Part shown: positions 22,811 through 34,040 of the stretch, in pieces
How positions within the stretch are numbered: position 1 is the first letter of the stretch
How the letters are laid out: the number at the start of each line of letters is the position of its first letter
Assembly: GCA_963513935.1 (NCBI GenBank)
Contig: OY740774.1
Coordinates: forward strand, 89,478,424 to 89,542,423
Direction: 5' to 3'
Source of the DNA: Aphrophora alni
Lineage: Eukaryota; Arthropoda; Insecta; Hemiptera; Aphrophoridae
Length of the DNA stretch: 64,000 nt
The notes under the pieces: model-generated
What the model was told of the DNA's origin: nothing
The model's input: only the letters and a program-made list of their open reading frames with translations
The model's database searches: none
Made by a program: the position numbers and the translations under genes

Positions 22811-22985
22811 TTCATATAGTCTTGGGGTAAAATCTCTTTCATATTTTCCTATCATGTCTTTCTCAATCAACAGTTGTTCTCTTCCGTCCCTGATGCTATT
22901 AGATGATATGATCTTTTATTTCTTTTTTTATGAAGCAATGAAGACCTATAGATTTTCGCCTTTATGTTATTACAAGGGAAGAAAT
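22811..22985 (+). repeat. dispersed repeat Family A, 3' two thirds
   Basis: It carries tcatatagtcttgggg, tctctttcat, tcttt-tcaatcaac, gttgttct-cttcc, tccctgatgctattag and tttcgcctttatgttattac. The atacggg end is absent. The 80-codon frame at 22773-23015 lies over it and is not a gene. Confidence 0.75.
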
Positions 22986-23199
22986 ATTATTGATCTAGTA
23001 TGGACCACCAGGTAAAAAGTGTTAATTTCCAATTATAAAATCGGGCGTCATTTATATATATACTAACTATTGTTTTAGTTTATAAATTTGTATTCTAAAT
23101 TTGAGCAAAAACGAAAAAAAAAAATTAGTTCTATACAATAAAACCTGCTGGTTATGCTATAAATCAGTACTTGGGCTCAGAAAGAATACGAGTGGAGGT

Positions 23200-23599
23200 T
23201 TGTGGAGTAGTTTAGGTTAGATGAGCAACCTTCGCTAAGCAGTTTGAGTTTGACGTTCTCTTATTAGTCAGGCGCAGTACGAAGAAGCTTAGTTTCAGAT
23301 CACTGCTAACTGAGAAACATAAGTACAGGATGGGCGTGTTCACTTGGGAGCCTCTGTGGGTGTAAATGCACAGCATCTGATCTTGGAATGCGAATACCTC
23401 GACTGTGGTAGAGAAACGACTGTGATCTCTTTTTTTTTGACAAAGGGACTGACAATTCTACAAGTCGACTTTTTCAGAGCTTTCTGAGATTAGGACTTCC
23501 TAATTATGTGCAGAGGCATCAAACCATCTATGGCTATTTTGGAACGTAATAATTTCTTGTGGCTGACATGCAGGACGAAATGAAGAAGAAGAAGAAGTA
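23200..23599 (+). mobile_element. degraded non-LTR retrotransposon 3' end with GAA tail
   Basis: Across two frames the plus strand gives LLTEKHKYRMGVFTWEPLCG, then C-x-C and AQHLILECEYLDCGRE (about 23302-23413). This resembles the cysteine/histidine tail after the reverse transcriptase of many LINEs, where MG-x-C-x-C-x-QH-LxEC is typical. The frame is broken and the upstream region is unrecognisable. The segment ends in gaagaagaagaag, a microsatellite-like 3' tail seen in some LINE clades. Clade cannot be decided from this piece. Confidence 0.5.
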
Positions 23600-24145
23600 C
23601 ATGTATACTGTAGCGTTTATATGAGGGGTGTGGTAATGAATTATTTAATAATAATTGCAGTTTACAAGAATCTTAATATAATGAAAACCTAAAGACTTTA
23701 ACACTTAAGATAAATACAAGGACGATTTGTAAAAGTACTGTTTTTAGCAAGTTGAAAGATCGCGTGATGCACGAAGTCCAATTACCCTCACGTGACCCTA
23801 CGCGCCCAATTACATTAAATTTTGAATTCTGCCCGTGTATTACTTTTGTCTAATAATATTATAAATAATTGCATACTTTTAGCTAATTATAAGGCGAGGC
23901 CATGGAATGTCCATTGGTTCAGAATGTGTGTTCATTTACATACATAACGTAAGAACGAGTTATCGGAATTTGATGAAATTTACGATATAAGTCTTTTCTT
24001 AAAACAAACGGTTTTAAAATGGCAGTCGTATTTTTATTCGTTATTTACCATTGTAGGCAAGGGGGTTGGTTTTGCTCCTGCTCATATTGGTTTTCCAGTT
24101 AATTTTTTTTTTTTTTTAACATAAAATTGGAAGTACATAATGATA
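23600..24145. other. noncoding with a GC-richer patch at 23755-23830
   Basis: The patch has caattaccctcacgtgaccc and gcgcccaattacatt, that is two CAATTA cores flanking a CACGTG E-box. It could be a regulatory element. The rest is AT-rich, ending in a T-run near 24101-24118. Confidence 0.3.
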
Positions 24146-24165
24146 ACATCTATCTATCTATCTAC

Positions 24166-24220
<55 letters not shown>

Positions 24221-24242
24221 CATATTATATATATATATATAT
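24146..24242. repeat. (CTAT)n then (TA)n microsatellite
   Basis: About eighteen CTAT units with one cctat variant are followed by catatta and a TA run. The tract directly precedes the 127 bp array. Confidence 0.95.
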
Positions 24243-24244
24243 CT

Positions 24245-25020
24245 CCATACCCACCTACTGATCACGATATCTCTGGATACAAGAGACCAGAGCCTTAAAT
24301 ATGTTATAACATGTTTTGGGCTAGGTCGGTAGACCCGTACTAAGAAAGGGTTTTGAAAATGTTCCTTTCCAAGGGTGTTTTTTACTTCTAAACCATATTT
24401 CTGGATCGAAGAAGCCTAGAGATATGAATTTTTTAACATGGTGTCGGGTAGGTCTGTAGACGTGTACTAAGAAAGGGTTTTGAAAATGTTCCACTCTAAG
24501 GGTGTTTTTTACTTCTAAACCATATTTCTGGATCCAAGAAGCCTAGAGATATGAATTTTTTAACATGGTGTCGGGTAGGTCTGTAGACGTGTACTATAAT
24601 ATGGTTTTGAAAATGTTCCACTCCAAGGGTGTTTTTTACTTCTAAACCATATTTCTGGATCCAAGAAGCCTAGAGATATGAATTTTTTAACATGGTGTCA
24701 GGTAGGTCTGTAGACGCGTACTAAGAACGGGTTTTGAAAATGTTCCACTCCAAGGGTGTTTTTTACTTCTAAACCATATCTCTGGATCCATGAAGCCTAG
24801 AGTTATGATTTTTTTATCATGGTTTCGGGTAGGTCTGTAGACGCGTAATAAGAACGAGTTTTGAAAATATTCCATTCCAAGGGTGTTTTTTTTACCTCTA
24901 AACCATATCTCTGGATCCAAGAAGCCTAGAACGATGAATTTTTTAACATGGTTTGGGGTAGGTCTGTAGACGCGTTCTAAGAACGAGTTTTGAAAATGTT
25001 CCACTCCAAGGGTGTTTCTT
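24245..25020 (+). repeat. tandem repeat, 127 bp unit, six copies
   Basis: The word ggtctgtagacg (ggtcggtaga in the first unit) starts near 24324, 24451, 24578, 24705, 24832 and 24961, so five intervals are 127, 127, 127, 127 and 129 bp. Other unit words are ttttgaaaatgttccactc, aagggtgttttttacttcta, aaccatatttctggatcc and gaagcctagagatatgaat. A 105-codon minus-strand frame at 24687-25004 arises because one unit is 129 bp. The 127 bp units break frame, so protein selection is not supported. Confidence 0.97.
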
Positions 25021-25317
25021 ATCCTTAAACAAGTATCATATCTTTGTTATTTATGTGTCAATTGTGATCAAAATTGATGTGTTCCTGTATTTGGGCATAA
25101 TTAATTTCCATAGCACCACATTAGGGTTGTTCTAAAAAAATAATAAAATTATATAACTATCCTCAAGTGATTCTGAGGTTATAAGCGGGTTAATTTATAA
25201 AATTTATCAAGAAACTTATGATTATATGTTTTATTACACTATATCACAGAGTTAATTAAAAGATACGCAATAAATTCTACGATTTAAAAAGAAAATCAAA
25301 TTGTACAAATACAACAG

Positions 25318-25514
25318 TTATTTGCAACTGTATGGTTAAAACAGATAATTGGCTTCTCCTCTATGAAACTGCAATAGGAAAGGGATATCTACATGTCTAT
25401 AAAAATTCGTGGGTTGTATACGATGAGAGAACCAAAATCGTTTATGGCGTGAATTCGTCGTTTTTTTTTAATAGAAGACTTACAGATTTCGAATCTCTCA
25501 TAAACCGTAAGTAA
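25318..25514 (+). CDS. candidate internal exon, unknown protein
   Basis: The frame is open from 25260 to a TAA at 25512-25514. Its centre has unusually protein-like composition: DNWLLLYETAIGKGYLHVYK, then a W-V-V-Y-D-E-R segment, then a basic/acidic tail RRLTDFESLIN. A perfect GTAAGT donor sits at 25507-25512, interrupting the last codons. Possible acceptors end at 25317 (acaacag) or 25344 (aaaacag). Either gives an exon of 189 or 162 nt, both multiples of three. Neither acceptor has a strong pyrimidine tract. I do not recognise a family. If real, it belongs to a plus-strand gene whose other exons lie outside or are too short to see. Chance remains a serious alternative. Confidence 0.3.
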
Positions 25515-26639
25515 TCACAAGCATTACATACGTAACTGAACATATTCTAGAAAAACGTTGATTTGTTATGGACATTTCTAATGGTTTATTTGACACATCA
25601 TCGTACATTCTCTGTCTGATTATCTTAAATAAACATCCAAGCTGGAGTGCACACAATCAACCGGCTTATCTAAATGGACTGTCTGCTATCACTGCTGATT
25701 TATTTGAACTATAGTAATTATCATAATTATGTCAAGATATAAGAAGAAGTGGAATCCTGCTGACGTATGAATGACATCTTGATAACTTCTTGCAAGCCCT
25801 ACAACATCTTCAACGGATCACATATATTTCAGTGTTTTCTTTTAAGGAGATAATATAACAGGTTTTCTTTTTATAACAGATAGATATCAATATATTTTAT
25901 TTGTTAATTGAGTATTTGTATTGAACAATTCGTTAAAACAATAATTTAGACGATAAAATATAACGCACTTATTTATTACAACTTGATATGTAGTTATAAG
26001 ATTTTATTATTTTCCTAAAATTAACAATTAATTTATGGCATCGTTAATGATATATTATAGTAAAATAATGCATATTTTCTATTACAAAAACCGTAGAATA
26101 TGTTCTAATTAAAAAAAGACTTAATTATTAGATATTTCATTTAAAGCAAATTTCAATTTATAAGATAATACGAGCTATCGTTAGGGAAATGTATCAAATT
26201 GAATATTATATATTTTAATTATTGCTTTAACCTGAGTATTAACAAAATCCAGAAAGGAATCAAATTACACGTAACTCTAGCGAATTTATAAAATTAAAGG
26301 GATTTATTGATACAGTAATATATCAAGAATCAAGTCTATGTAAATAATGTTTGTATGATTTGTGTACTTTATATCTTAGGTTAGTAATTAATTTTATAAT
26401 AATACACATAGATATACGCCCATGTCTGTAAATGTGAAAAAATGCTATCATGGCACTTTCCTTGGACATGGCTTTTTACACTGGACGAACATATCTACCA
26501 GCTGTTAGTAATGCCACCCATTTTGGCATCTGACTTCTAGCTGAGAAGTGATAACAACATATTTAGCAATTATTATAATTTACTTACCTCCTTATAATTA
26601 CTAATAACAACAAAAACATAGAAGTTTACTTATTCTGTA
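25515..26639. other. noncoding, nothing recognised
   Basis: AT-rich sequence downstream of the candidate exon. No further exon-like frame with a consensus splice pair was found. Confidence 0.5.
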
Positions 26640-26980
26640 GTGAACTCCTTTCACCACCACCCTTTTTTTATCCCGGCAATTTCCCTTCTAACATCTCTAC
26701 TAACGGGTTGCCTGAATGGTAAATTGCAGGGGAATTGTTTTGCATCAATCAGTTTACCCCCTCCCATGGTGGAGAAAATCCTTATAACGCATCAAGGTTA
26801 GAGAAAGAGTTGAGCACCAGCCGGAAGAGAGACCGGATGTGTTCAAGGAAGTGCATGTCTTGTAGTGTACAGGGTAATTGATAATTCAGGTACCCACCAA
26901 GTGATGGCTAATTCGCTCCTTTTGGGATGGGTCGACGGCCCAGGGATTTCGGCGGTGTGTCTCCAAATTTCTTATAAAAT
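26640..26980. other. GC-richer block of unknown nature
   Basis: Several CpG-containing and GC-rich words occur (accagccggaagagagaccg, gggtcgacggcccagggatt, tcggcggtg) without a long frame. It may be a degraded mobile element or an untranslated exon. I found no partner copy elsewhere in the window. Confidence 0.25.
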
Positions 26981-28545
26981 TTAAAGTTGATAAGTAGTTA
27001 ACGGCTATTTACGCCTAATACTGTTTACTAGACAACTAGTTTTAAATATAGTCATCCTCTTAATATTATTCATAATTAATTTAGTTTATTATGTATTATA
27101 TTTATGCAAATAATCGCTCATGAAACTGGCTGGCTGAACTGTAGTCAAGGGTATATGTCAGGTATAATCCCCCCTCGCCTTTACCCAAATTGCCTTCGCG
27201 AATTCAAACTCTTAAAGATCCACCCCCACAAAAACCCAATTTATAAAACCTTAGGTTGCTGCAATGGTGTGGAACTATATTATATGACGAACGATAGAGT
27301 TGGGTTTAAATATGTGAACTTTCTTTGCTGTTGAACTCAACAGTGACTAAAAACTATTATTCTATATTTGTGATTCTCGAACTCAATATTGTGTTCATTC
27401 AATCTCATATGTATATTTGCAATTTAAGATAGTTTAGGGCATAAAAGTATACATATATTTTTGTTTGTTCGAATGTTTATGAATATGGTTTTTGTCCTAT
27501 TTATCTCATATTTATAATTTATTTACGTCAGGGCCATGGTTTAACTCGAGTTTTGGATTTTGTTATGTAGCGATAGAGTGTAAATCCTGATAAGTCAATC
27601 GAATAGATTTGTAGTGACAAATTCTTCTTCTCTATTTGTGAATATATTTACGTTTTGATTATTCTGGATGAGTTATCTTCTCATCGGATTGATTTTAGTA
27701 CTATAACCACGTCCACTTCAAAAATGTTTCTTTGTTTGGAGTTTCTTTTGTTACTGGTGGTTAAGAACAAGGTGGCGTCATAAATAAATAAATAAATATA
27801 TACATATATATATATATAATATATATATATATAGTACATTTCTAACATATTTATTTGGTTTAAGACCCCCCCCCTCTTCTTGTAGAAAATTTGAGCGCTA
27901 CAACATTTCTCTATTGCCAAAACGAAATTTTCAAAACGAACTAAGAAAATAATATTATATTTTCTTTTAATTTCGTAGTTTAATTTTTCAAGTTACAACG
28001 TTCCAAATGAATATCCATTGGTTTAGGCGAGTATGGACTCGAAATACGCGTGTAAACGTTGACACGCTCGACTTTCTTATTATCGTTGTGCAATACTTAT
28101 TAACTGGCATTAATCAATATATAGATTTTTTAAAAAATATTCTATACAATGATTTACATTTATAACATTTCTGTTAATTTCCTTTGAGATTTTCTCAATT
28201 TATTAACATTTTATTCAACTTAGTACACTTATGAGCTTATAAATTTATAATTGTATTGGTTACAATTGCTAAATAATACCGTAGCTCTATTATTCTCTAT
28301 AAATCGACTCCAATTCCAACGTGTTATTTTCTCATAATACAAAGTTACAAAACCCATACTAATGAGTTACCTCAAGTTATAAACTATCCCTTCTCTCGCA
28401 GATCGCTCTACATCTTCACTACCCTGCATTTAAGATAAGAACTACCTTCTATCTAACGAATTTTATATTATCAAATGATCATCTATAGGTTACGAGATAT
28501 AAGTGCGACCAATCCTGCCATTTGGTTGTTTAAATTTGTGTACTT
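26981..28545. other. noncoding, with TA microsatellite at 27795-27832
   Basis: The 76-codon frame at 27104-27334 and the minus-strand frame at 27681-27920 have no domain-like features. The latter is driven by the TA run. A C-run lies at about 27866-27876. Confidence 0.5.
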
Positions 28546-28548
28546 TCA

Positions 28549-28795
28549 AGGGCTCACTTATAGTGAATACGGGTTTGGAAATCCTGAGGGACTCTAACTA
28601 TATTTACACCTTTTTTTCATGTAGTCTTGAGTTAGGTTCCCCTCTATCATCTTTCACATCAGGTATTTCTTGACCAACTCTTGTTCTTTTGCGACCCTGA
28701 CGCTATAGTATTAGGTATTAGGTATTTCTTGTTGTTTTTTTTTTTTTGTTCATGAGGACATATAAGTTTTTCGCCTCTACCAACAAGTTAAAAAA
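28549..28795 (+). repeat. dispersed repeat Family A, full-length copy
   Basis: The most complete copy. It opens with gctcacttatagtgaatacg, then aaatcctgagggac, ttttttcatgtagtcttgag, ttaggttcccctctatcatc, aggtatttcttgaccaactc, ttgttctt and ccctgacgctatag, and ends with gtttttcgcctctaccaaca. It is useful as a reference for the family. No open frame or RNA polymerase III box pair is convincing inside it. Confidence 0.85.
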
Positions 28796-28969
28796 AAAGA
28801 AATGAATAAAGAATATTTTGTATACAGAGCTACCCTCCCCTCCCCCCATTAGTTTTTCCTAATCTGTGATAGTGTTCACTGGACGGCAATACACACTACT
28901 TTTACAAAATTTTCCCTCGTGTATACTAGAAAGTAATAGCAATTACTCAGTACTCACGATTAACAAATA

Positions 28970-29175
28970 AAATACAGACAAGGAAAGTCAGCGCTCGGCG
29001 ACGGTGACCCGCACAGACATTTTCATTACATTAAATACTTCCATGTAAATGGAATTTTAAAGTACAAAACAAAGTAAATTAAGGGAGAAAATAATTTAAT
29101 TACGGGAGTGGTTCAGTGATCTTTATCTCGTTCATAGCGTGGCTTGGTGAGGCGTCATGCGAACTGAGGGGTTTC
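28970..29175. promoter_or_regulatory. candidate conserved noncoding element
   Basis: A GC-rich start (gtcagcgctcggcgacggtg, acccgcacag) is followed by homeodomain-like words (cattacattaaat, taatttaattacggg) and gcgtggcttggtgaggcgtc. No frame explains the raised GC. The assignment is inference only. Confidence 0.2.
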
Positions 29176-29518
29176 ATTTGTTTTATGAAAGATGAATTTG
29201 TTGTGTTTTTTTTAAATAATTATTAAATATTGCAGTTGTAGCTGTAGGGAGCTCTTTGGTCACTTCACAATGACTGATTGAAACAAATTTCAGATGTACA
29301 ATGACTTTTGGACGACTCGTATATACAGTACGCAGGCCTTCTCAATTGTTGTGGAATAATAATCAGTGTTAAAACTATTCGCAAAATTTCTCAGATATCC
29401 ATCAACAAAACCAAACACTGAAGAAACAAAACGGTTTGTTATAAAATAATCAGTTCCGTTGTTTTCAGGTAAAAAAAATAACTGTAGATTCTGTATTTGA
29501 AATAATATTTATATTGTT

Positions 29519-29585
29519 AAATATTGCTTCGCTTGTGTGATAAACGAATTTTCAGCGTAAATCATATTTCAAACTTTTCATGACG
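29519..29585 (+). repeat. short dispersed repeat (copy 1 of 2)
   Basis: attgcttcgcttgtgtgata followed by aac, cag-gtaaatcatatttcaa matches attgcttcgcttgtggcata...cagggtaaatcacattt at 38.2 kb. It is about 60 bp long in the same orientation, probably the conserved end of a larger worn element. Confidence 0.55.
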
Positions 29586-30239
29586 GCGGTTTTTTCCTAA
29601 TTATTTTTGAACCGTATTATTCTTACATCCGTAAAACGAAATCGGACGAGTAGAAATTGAGAGATTAAGTTTTAAAATTAAGAGAAACATGGTAGATTTT
29701 TTGAGTTTTTACCAACACATAAGTCCGGTATTTCTTGAGAGATTGTGACTAATACATTTCGTTTGGATTCTTAGAGGCTACATTTGAACAAAATGTGATC
29801 AAAATCGATAGAGCTAATCGATAGAAGAAGAAATACATAAAATACCAAAATTAAAATTAGAATAATTGTATTCTTACAAATGATGGAAATATGAATTATC
29901 ATATATAAATTTCAAAAGTCAAACAAAATAAGCCAGTAGAAGGTGAACAATGTTGTAATATCAAAAGAATTTTTTCGAAATCGATTGTTACACAATTTTG
30001 TAAAAACTTTGAGTACTTCCAGACTCTCTGTCTATAGGGCCACTATTACAGAAAACTGTGGAAGTGACTCGCGTGTATAAAATTATTTTTAAATATAAAG
30101 TTGGCGTGACGGCAATACAAGAATGGGGAAATGTAAAACAATTTTATGTTATTCAGAAACACGCTAGGCTAATAGGTTTTGTCGCTACATTGAATTAGTC
30201 TGCTCGCACGAAGTTCACATAGACCTATGTCAAGGTTGA

Positions 30240-30300
30240 TGCGATTCTACACCCTGTATCTGACTGAGATTGTGTACCACACCCTGTATCTCAATTTGGT
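30240..30300 (+). repeat. paired acaccctgtatct words
   Basis: tacaccctgtatctgactga and acaccctgtatctcaatttg lie about 33 bp apart. Related words occur at 20.9 kb (acaccctgcattt), 46.62 kb (acatcctgtataa) and 47.83 kb (caccctgtatac). The word CACCCTGTATA is common at ends of insect mobile elements, so these are probably fragments of such ends. Confidence 0.4.
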
Positions 30301-30439
30301 CTCAATTGAAAGTTCAGCTAAGACAAATCACTGTTGATTTGTTTGAGGGGAAATGTTAAGGATATAAAAAAAGAGCTACTGGGAGAGAAAAAAATTGATA
30401 ACGATAGATTGTACATATTGTTGATATGGTTTAATCGCA

Positions 30440-30600
30440 GGTATGTATTCAGAATCTAATAGACGACTTTTCGTGATTTTAAACCAACTTCTGTTATCAA
30501 GTGATAAATCTAAAACTTCAATAGAACCTAATAGTCTAGGCGCTTTGTTGTAAGTGAACCAAGTAATCTAAGAAAAAAACCCAAGCCTAAAGTTAACAAT
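30440..30600 (+). repeat. dispersed repeat Family B, degraded copy
   Basis: cgacttttcgtg, ctgttatcaagtgataaatc, taaaacttcaatag, gtctaggc and aaacccaagcctaaagtt keep the family order. With the inverse-strand copy at 30.93-31.15 kb it forms a loose inverted pair. Confidence 0.55.
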
Positions 30601-30929
30601 AAATACAGAACCGAGCTGTAAACAGAACTCACTACACATGGAACTCATAAATAACTGATCAGATAATTAATAGGATTGGGTGCCAACGGAGTGGTCTAAC
30701 GGTTTACCAGGATGAACAATTTTTGTCCCCTCTTTTAATAGTTTAGTGCGTGACGTAGTCATCACTAATCAAGAACGTTTAAGCTAAACAGTTTTGCTTT
30801 ATTTAAAGTAGAGGCGCGTATATTTAAAAAAATTAAATTCGGTTTGTATTATTAGAAGCCATGATGTCCTTATTTCTACACTGGCATGACTGAAAAAATG
30901 TATTTCGTTACAATTGTACTTATTTTTAG

Positions 30930-31150
30930 TTACTTTCACAGATCTGCTTTAGCCCAGTGTTCCTTTCTTATATTATTAGTTTTAATTTTATTTTCCAATA
31001 TCACCCTAATCTATGATGGCGTTTTTTTTTGTATTTTCTCAATGTCTAACTTTATCACATGATAACAGGAGTTGATTTATACTCTCAAAACGTTGTGTAT
31101 TACATACACAAATGTTGGGAAATGTCCGGTAAATAGTATTAGTGCTTGAC
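30930..31150 (-). repeat. dispersed repeat Family B, near full-length copy
   Basis: It reads cagatctgctttagcccagt, ttagttttaattttattttc, ttatcacatgataacaggag, ttgatttatactctcaaaac and gttgtgtatta-catacacaaatg. The GGAGT/ACTCT hairpin and the following AAAACG core are kept. Confidence 0.75.
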
Positions 31151-32585
31151 AGTAACGCTATTTTATTTATGGATGAGTAATACACTGCAGCGAGGGTTCC
31201 TATTTATTAAAGTATCGGAAACTTCAGCTATGGGATCACTTTGTTATAACCAATCGAACTCCAATAGCTTTATGAATGAGGCTTCAACTATTTTTCCTTC
31301 ATGAAAGTTTTTCTTGGTGTATTATCACTGGCTCTTCACAATTTCATTTATCATTTTCCAACGAAATATGTTCGGTTATAATTGATTTCTAGCACTTTAG
31401 TCTTTTTGTGTTCACTAAGGTTTGATTTAGAGATAATTTTGTCACGCCAATATACTGCCACTCAAATTTATATTTAATAATGTAAATGCAGGTCTTAGTT
31501 TTCGAGTGTCTTTGGTAGGTTTGGTTTTATAACAATGACGTTGTGAAGGAGATTCTATTTGTACAAATGTTTGGAAAAACTCCATATTAAGTGTGACTAC
31601 AGTCGGTACTCATCGATTGTCACCGTTTTCAATGTTATTTTTAATATCTGAGAAATTAGTCTTTTTTGCAGCGAGGTGAAAATTTACAATTTATAAACGA
31701 CAGCTCTGATTGACGTATTTGGAGAGTTAAGGATTACATATTTCTGGAAATTTCAAATTGTATTAAATTCATTGGAGTGAATATTGAGTTAACATAAATT
31801 TCGATTTTAATTTCTTAAAACTATTCATCAAAATTTTGACATTTTTAAATATTTTGCGTTCATAGTTAAGAGCTAAACATATCATAGACACCAATTTTTA
31901 AAAAAAAGTTGAGAAGTAACGTAATCCCGACAATATATAAAAGACAAATTTGGTGATGCTTAGAAGAATAAAAAAAAAGAAAATCTCAATATCAAATTAA
32001 TCCCCATCCGTATAGTTGTTATCGATATACTTTTATTTATTGCGACAACAGAAAAGGCGATTTTTTTTTTTTACACAGATTCACTTCAGTTTTAAATATT
32101 GCCCAAAGTATAATTAAAAGTTTAAAAGATAATTGCCCTACAAGAAGCGCTATCTTGTAATCATTTATGAAAAACAAATAAGCGCTTGAGATAATTAAAG
32201 TAGGTAGATGATCACAATAGAGGGGGAAGATGAGAGGTTATATCAAGTTAAGAAAAACAACTTATCAAGGAGTAAGTATTCCTCCCTTATTCAAAACTCG
32301 GAAAGTACTCTGATGGGTAAACTAAATAGATGTTGTTTTTTATATAAAGTTAAATTATCTTCCTCACTTAGCTCAGAATGTGATTTAAATCAACATTTAC
32401 TTGATTACTGTAAATTGTTAACTATTACTCCAAAATACAACATTAACATTTTCTAGAATAACACTACACGTATTAATAAATAAATTCAAATAACTCTAAA
32501 AAAGTAAATGTATGCTATGTTTAGGGACAAAATTGATCAAATAATTTGTTTTGGAATTTATCACACACAAATTATTATTTCTCTA
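31151..32585. other. noncoding, nothing recognised
   Basis: AT-rich sequence. The frame at 32208-32456 (82 codons) has mixed composition but no motif or splice context that I would trust. Confidence 0.45.
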
Positions 32586-32589
32586 TTTA

Positions 32590-32945
32590 ACCATTTTGTG
32601 TACGAAGCACTATGTTCAAATTTTAAACTTGGAGGCTACTTAAAACTCTGTCCAAAATACAATGTTTCAAAATCTCTATTAAAAATAATTTTTGCAAACT
32701 CTTGTGCAAAACTCTTTGTGCAAGATATCACGTAGGGACTACTTAAAACTCTCTCTGCCATACAATGTATCAAATTCTCTATCAAAACTAATGTATGTGC
32801 AAATAACTTTGTGCAAAATATAATTGGGAGGCTACTTATTACAATATATCAATTCTCTATCAAAATCATGAATGTACAAAGCAATTTGTGCAAGATATAA
32901 CAATATGCACAATAATTAAACTTGGAAACTTCTTAAAATTCTTAC
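32590..32945 (+). repeat. tandem repeat, ~98 bp unit, four diverged copies
   Basis: ggaggctacttaaaactctg near 32631 recurs as gggactacttaaaactctct (about 32734), gggaggctacttattac (about 32827) and ggaaacttcttaaaattctt (about 32923). Each is preceded by ttgtgcaa(g/a)atat and followed by ctctat(c/t)aaaa. The open frames at 32508 and 32888 are products of this array. Confidence 0.8.
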
Positions 32946-33139
32946 TTCCATTTTTGTCACAAATATCAACTTACCATTTCTTTTCAGACCGGGTTCATAT
33001 TTTGCTATTAATTTTACTAAAATTAAATAAGATTTCATATGATTTCCAGATATTGCAAACCTTTTGTTTATATCTTTGTGCTATACACGTTGGGCCGGTG
33101 ATTAAAAATAACACTACGTCATAAGATAAGTAAAACCTG

Positions 33140-33490
33140 TGTTAACTTTGACACTTTACTAGTTAGAACTACAACGAAATTAGGTATGGTCATTTCTATC
33201 TTTGCTAAAGCTTTGAATTAGTTAGAGTGTTGGACAATGATTATGTCATCAACTTCTGTGTAATCGTTGACAGTTTTAAAAGCGAGACATGCTTGTGTTC
33301 TTTCCTAAAATTTTTGTTTTTGTTAACGGTGTAGACAACGACTACGCCATTATCTGGGCTAAACATCTATAAAATTTGACACTCTACTAGTCAGAACTAC
33401 AGTGAGATAAGAATGTGCTAATTTGCTATGTTTTTTCTAAAACTTTAGTTTTGTGTACGGGGGAGACAATGAGACAATATATCAGCACAT
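33140..33490 (+). repeat. direct repeat, ~227 bp period, about 1.5 copies
   Basis: ttgacactttactagttaga at about 33150 matches ttgacactctactagtcaga at about 33377. The following aactacaacgaaatta/aactacagtgagataag and ctaaa-ctttgaatt words also correspond. A gtagacaa(c/t)ga word recurs within the unit. Confidence 0.65.
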
Positions 33491-33799
33491 TGTACTTCAT
33501 TTTCATGTTTTATGAATATAATTTCTAAGAAAGCATGGGGGGGAATACCTACGGTTTGGGGACAATCCACCTACATGTATAAGAAGAATTGAACGAAAAA
33601 AGGATTTACACAATAAAGATTGACGCAATTTCAATTACTAAACCCTCTTGCACAGTTGTTTACATGTCAAGTTGAAGACAACTAAAGATAACTACTTGAA
33701 ATGTGGTCTTGTAAAAATGTTTTTATTTTAGTCTGTATACATTGTTATCATTATTTCCAGAGTGCATAAAGAGTTGCCAGTTTCTTTATATATTGCATA

Positions 33800-34040
33800 T
33801 ACTCCCTAAGGTGCTTGGTAATCCCGTGGGATCTCTAACAGTATCTACACTTTTTTCTAACCTTGGGTAAGATCCCTCTCTTCCATCTTCCTCTTCAGGT
33901 TTCTTGATCAACCCTTATTCCTTTCCGACACCGGCGCTATTAGAGTATTCGAGATTTAGGAGTATTGGATTTATGTTTTTTTCTTCATTTTTGTATAAGA
34001 TGATCACAGAGAGGTGTTTTGTCTTTCAACAACAAGAAAA
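33800..34040 (+). repeat. dispersed repeat Family A, full-length diverged copy
   Basis: cttggtaatcccgtgggatc, tctacacttttttctaac, cttcaggtttcttgatcaac, ccttattcc and ggcgctattagagtattcga lead to an end reading gtctttcaacaacaagaaaa. The segments are in family order. Confidence 0.8.

Noticed and set aside
24687..25004. 105-codon minus-strand frame with internal repeats
   Set aside because: Arises from two units of the 127-129 bp array; other units break the frame, so there is no sign of protein selection.
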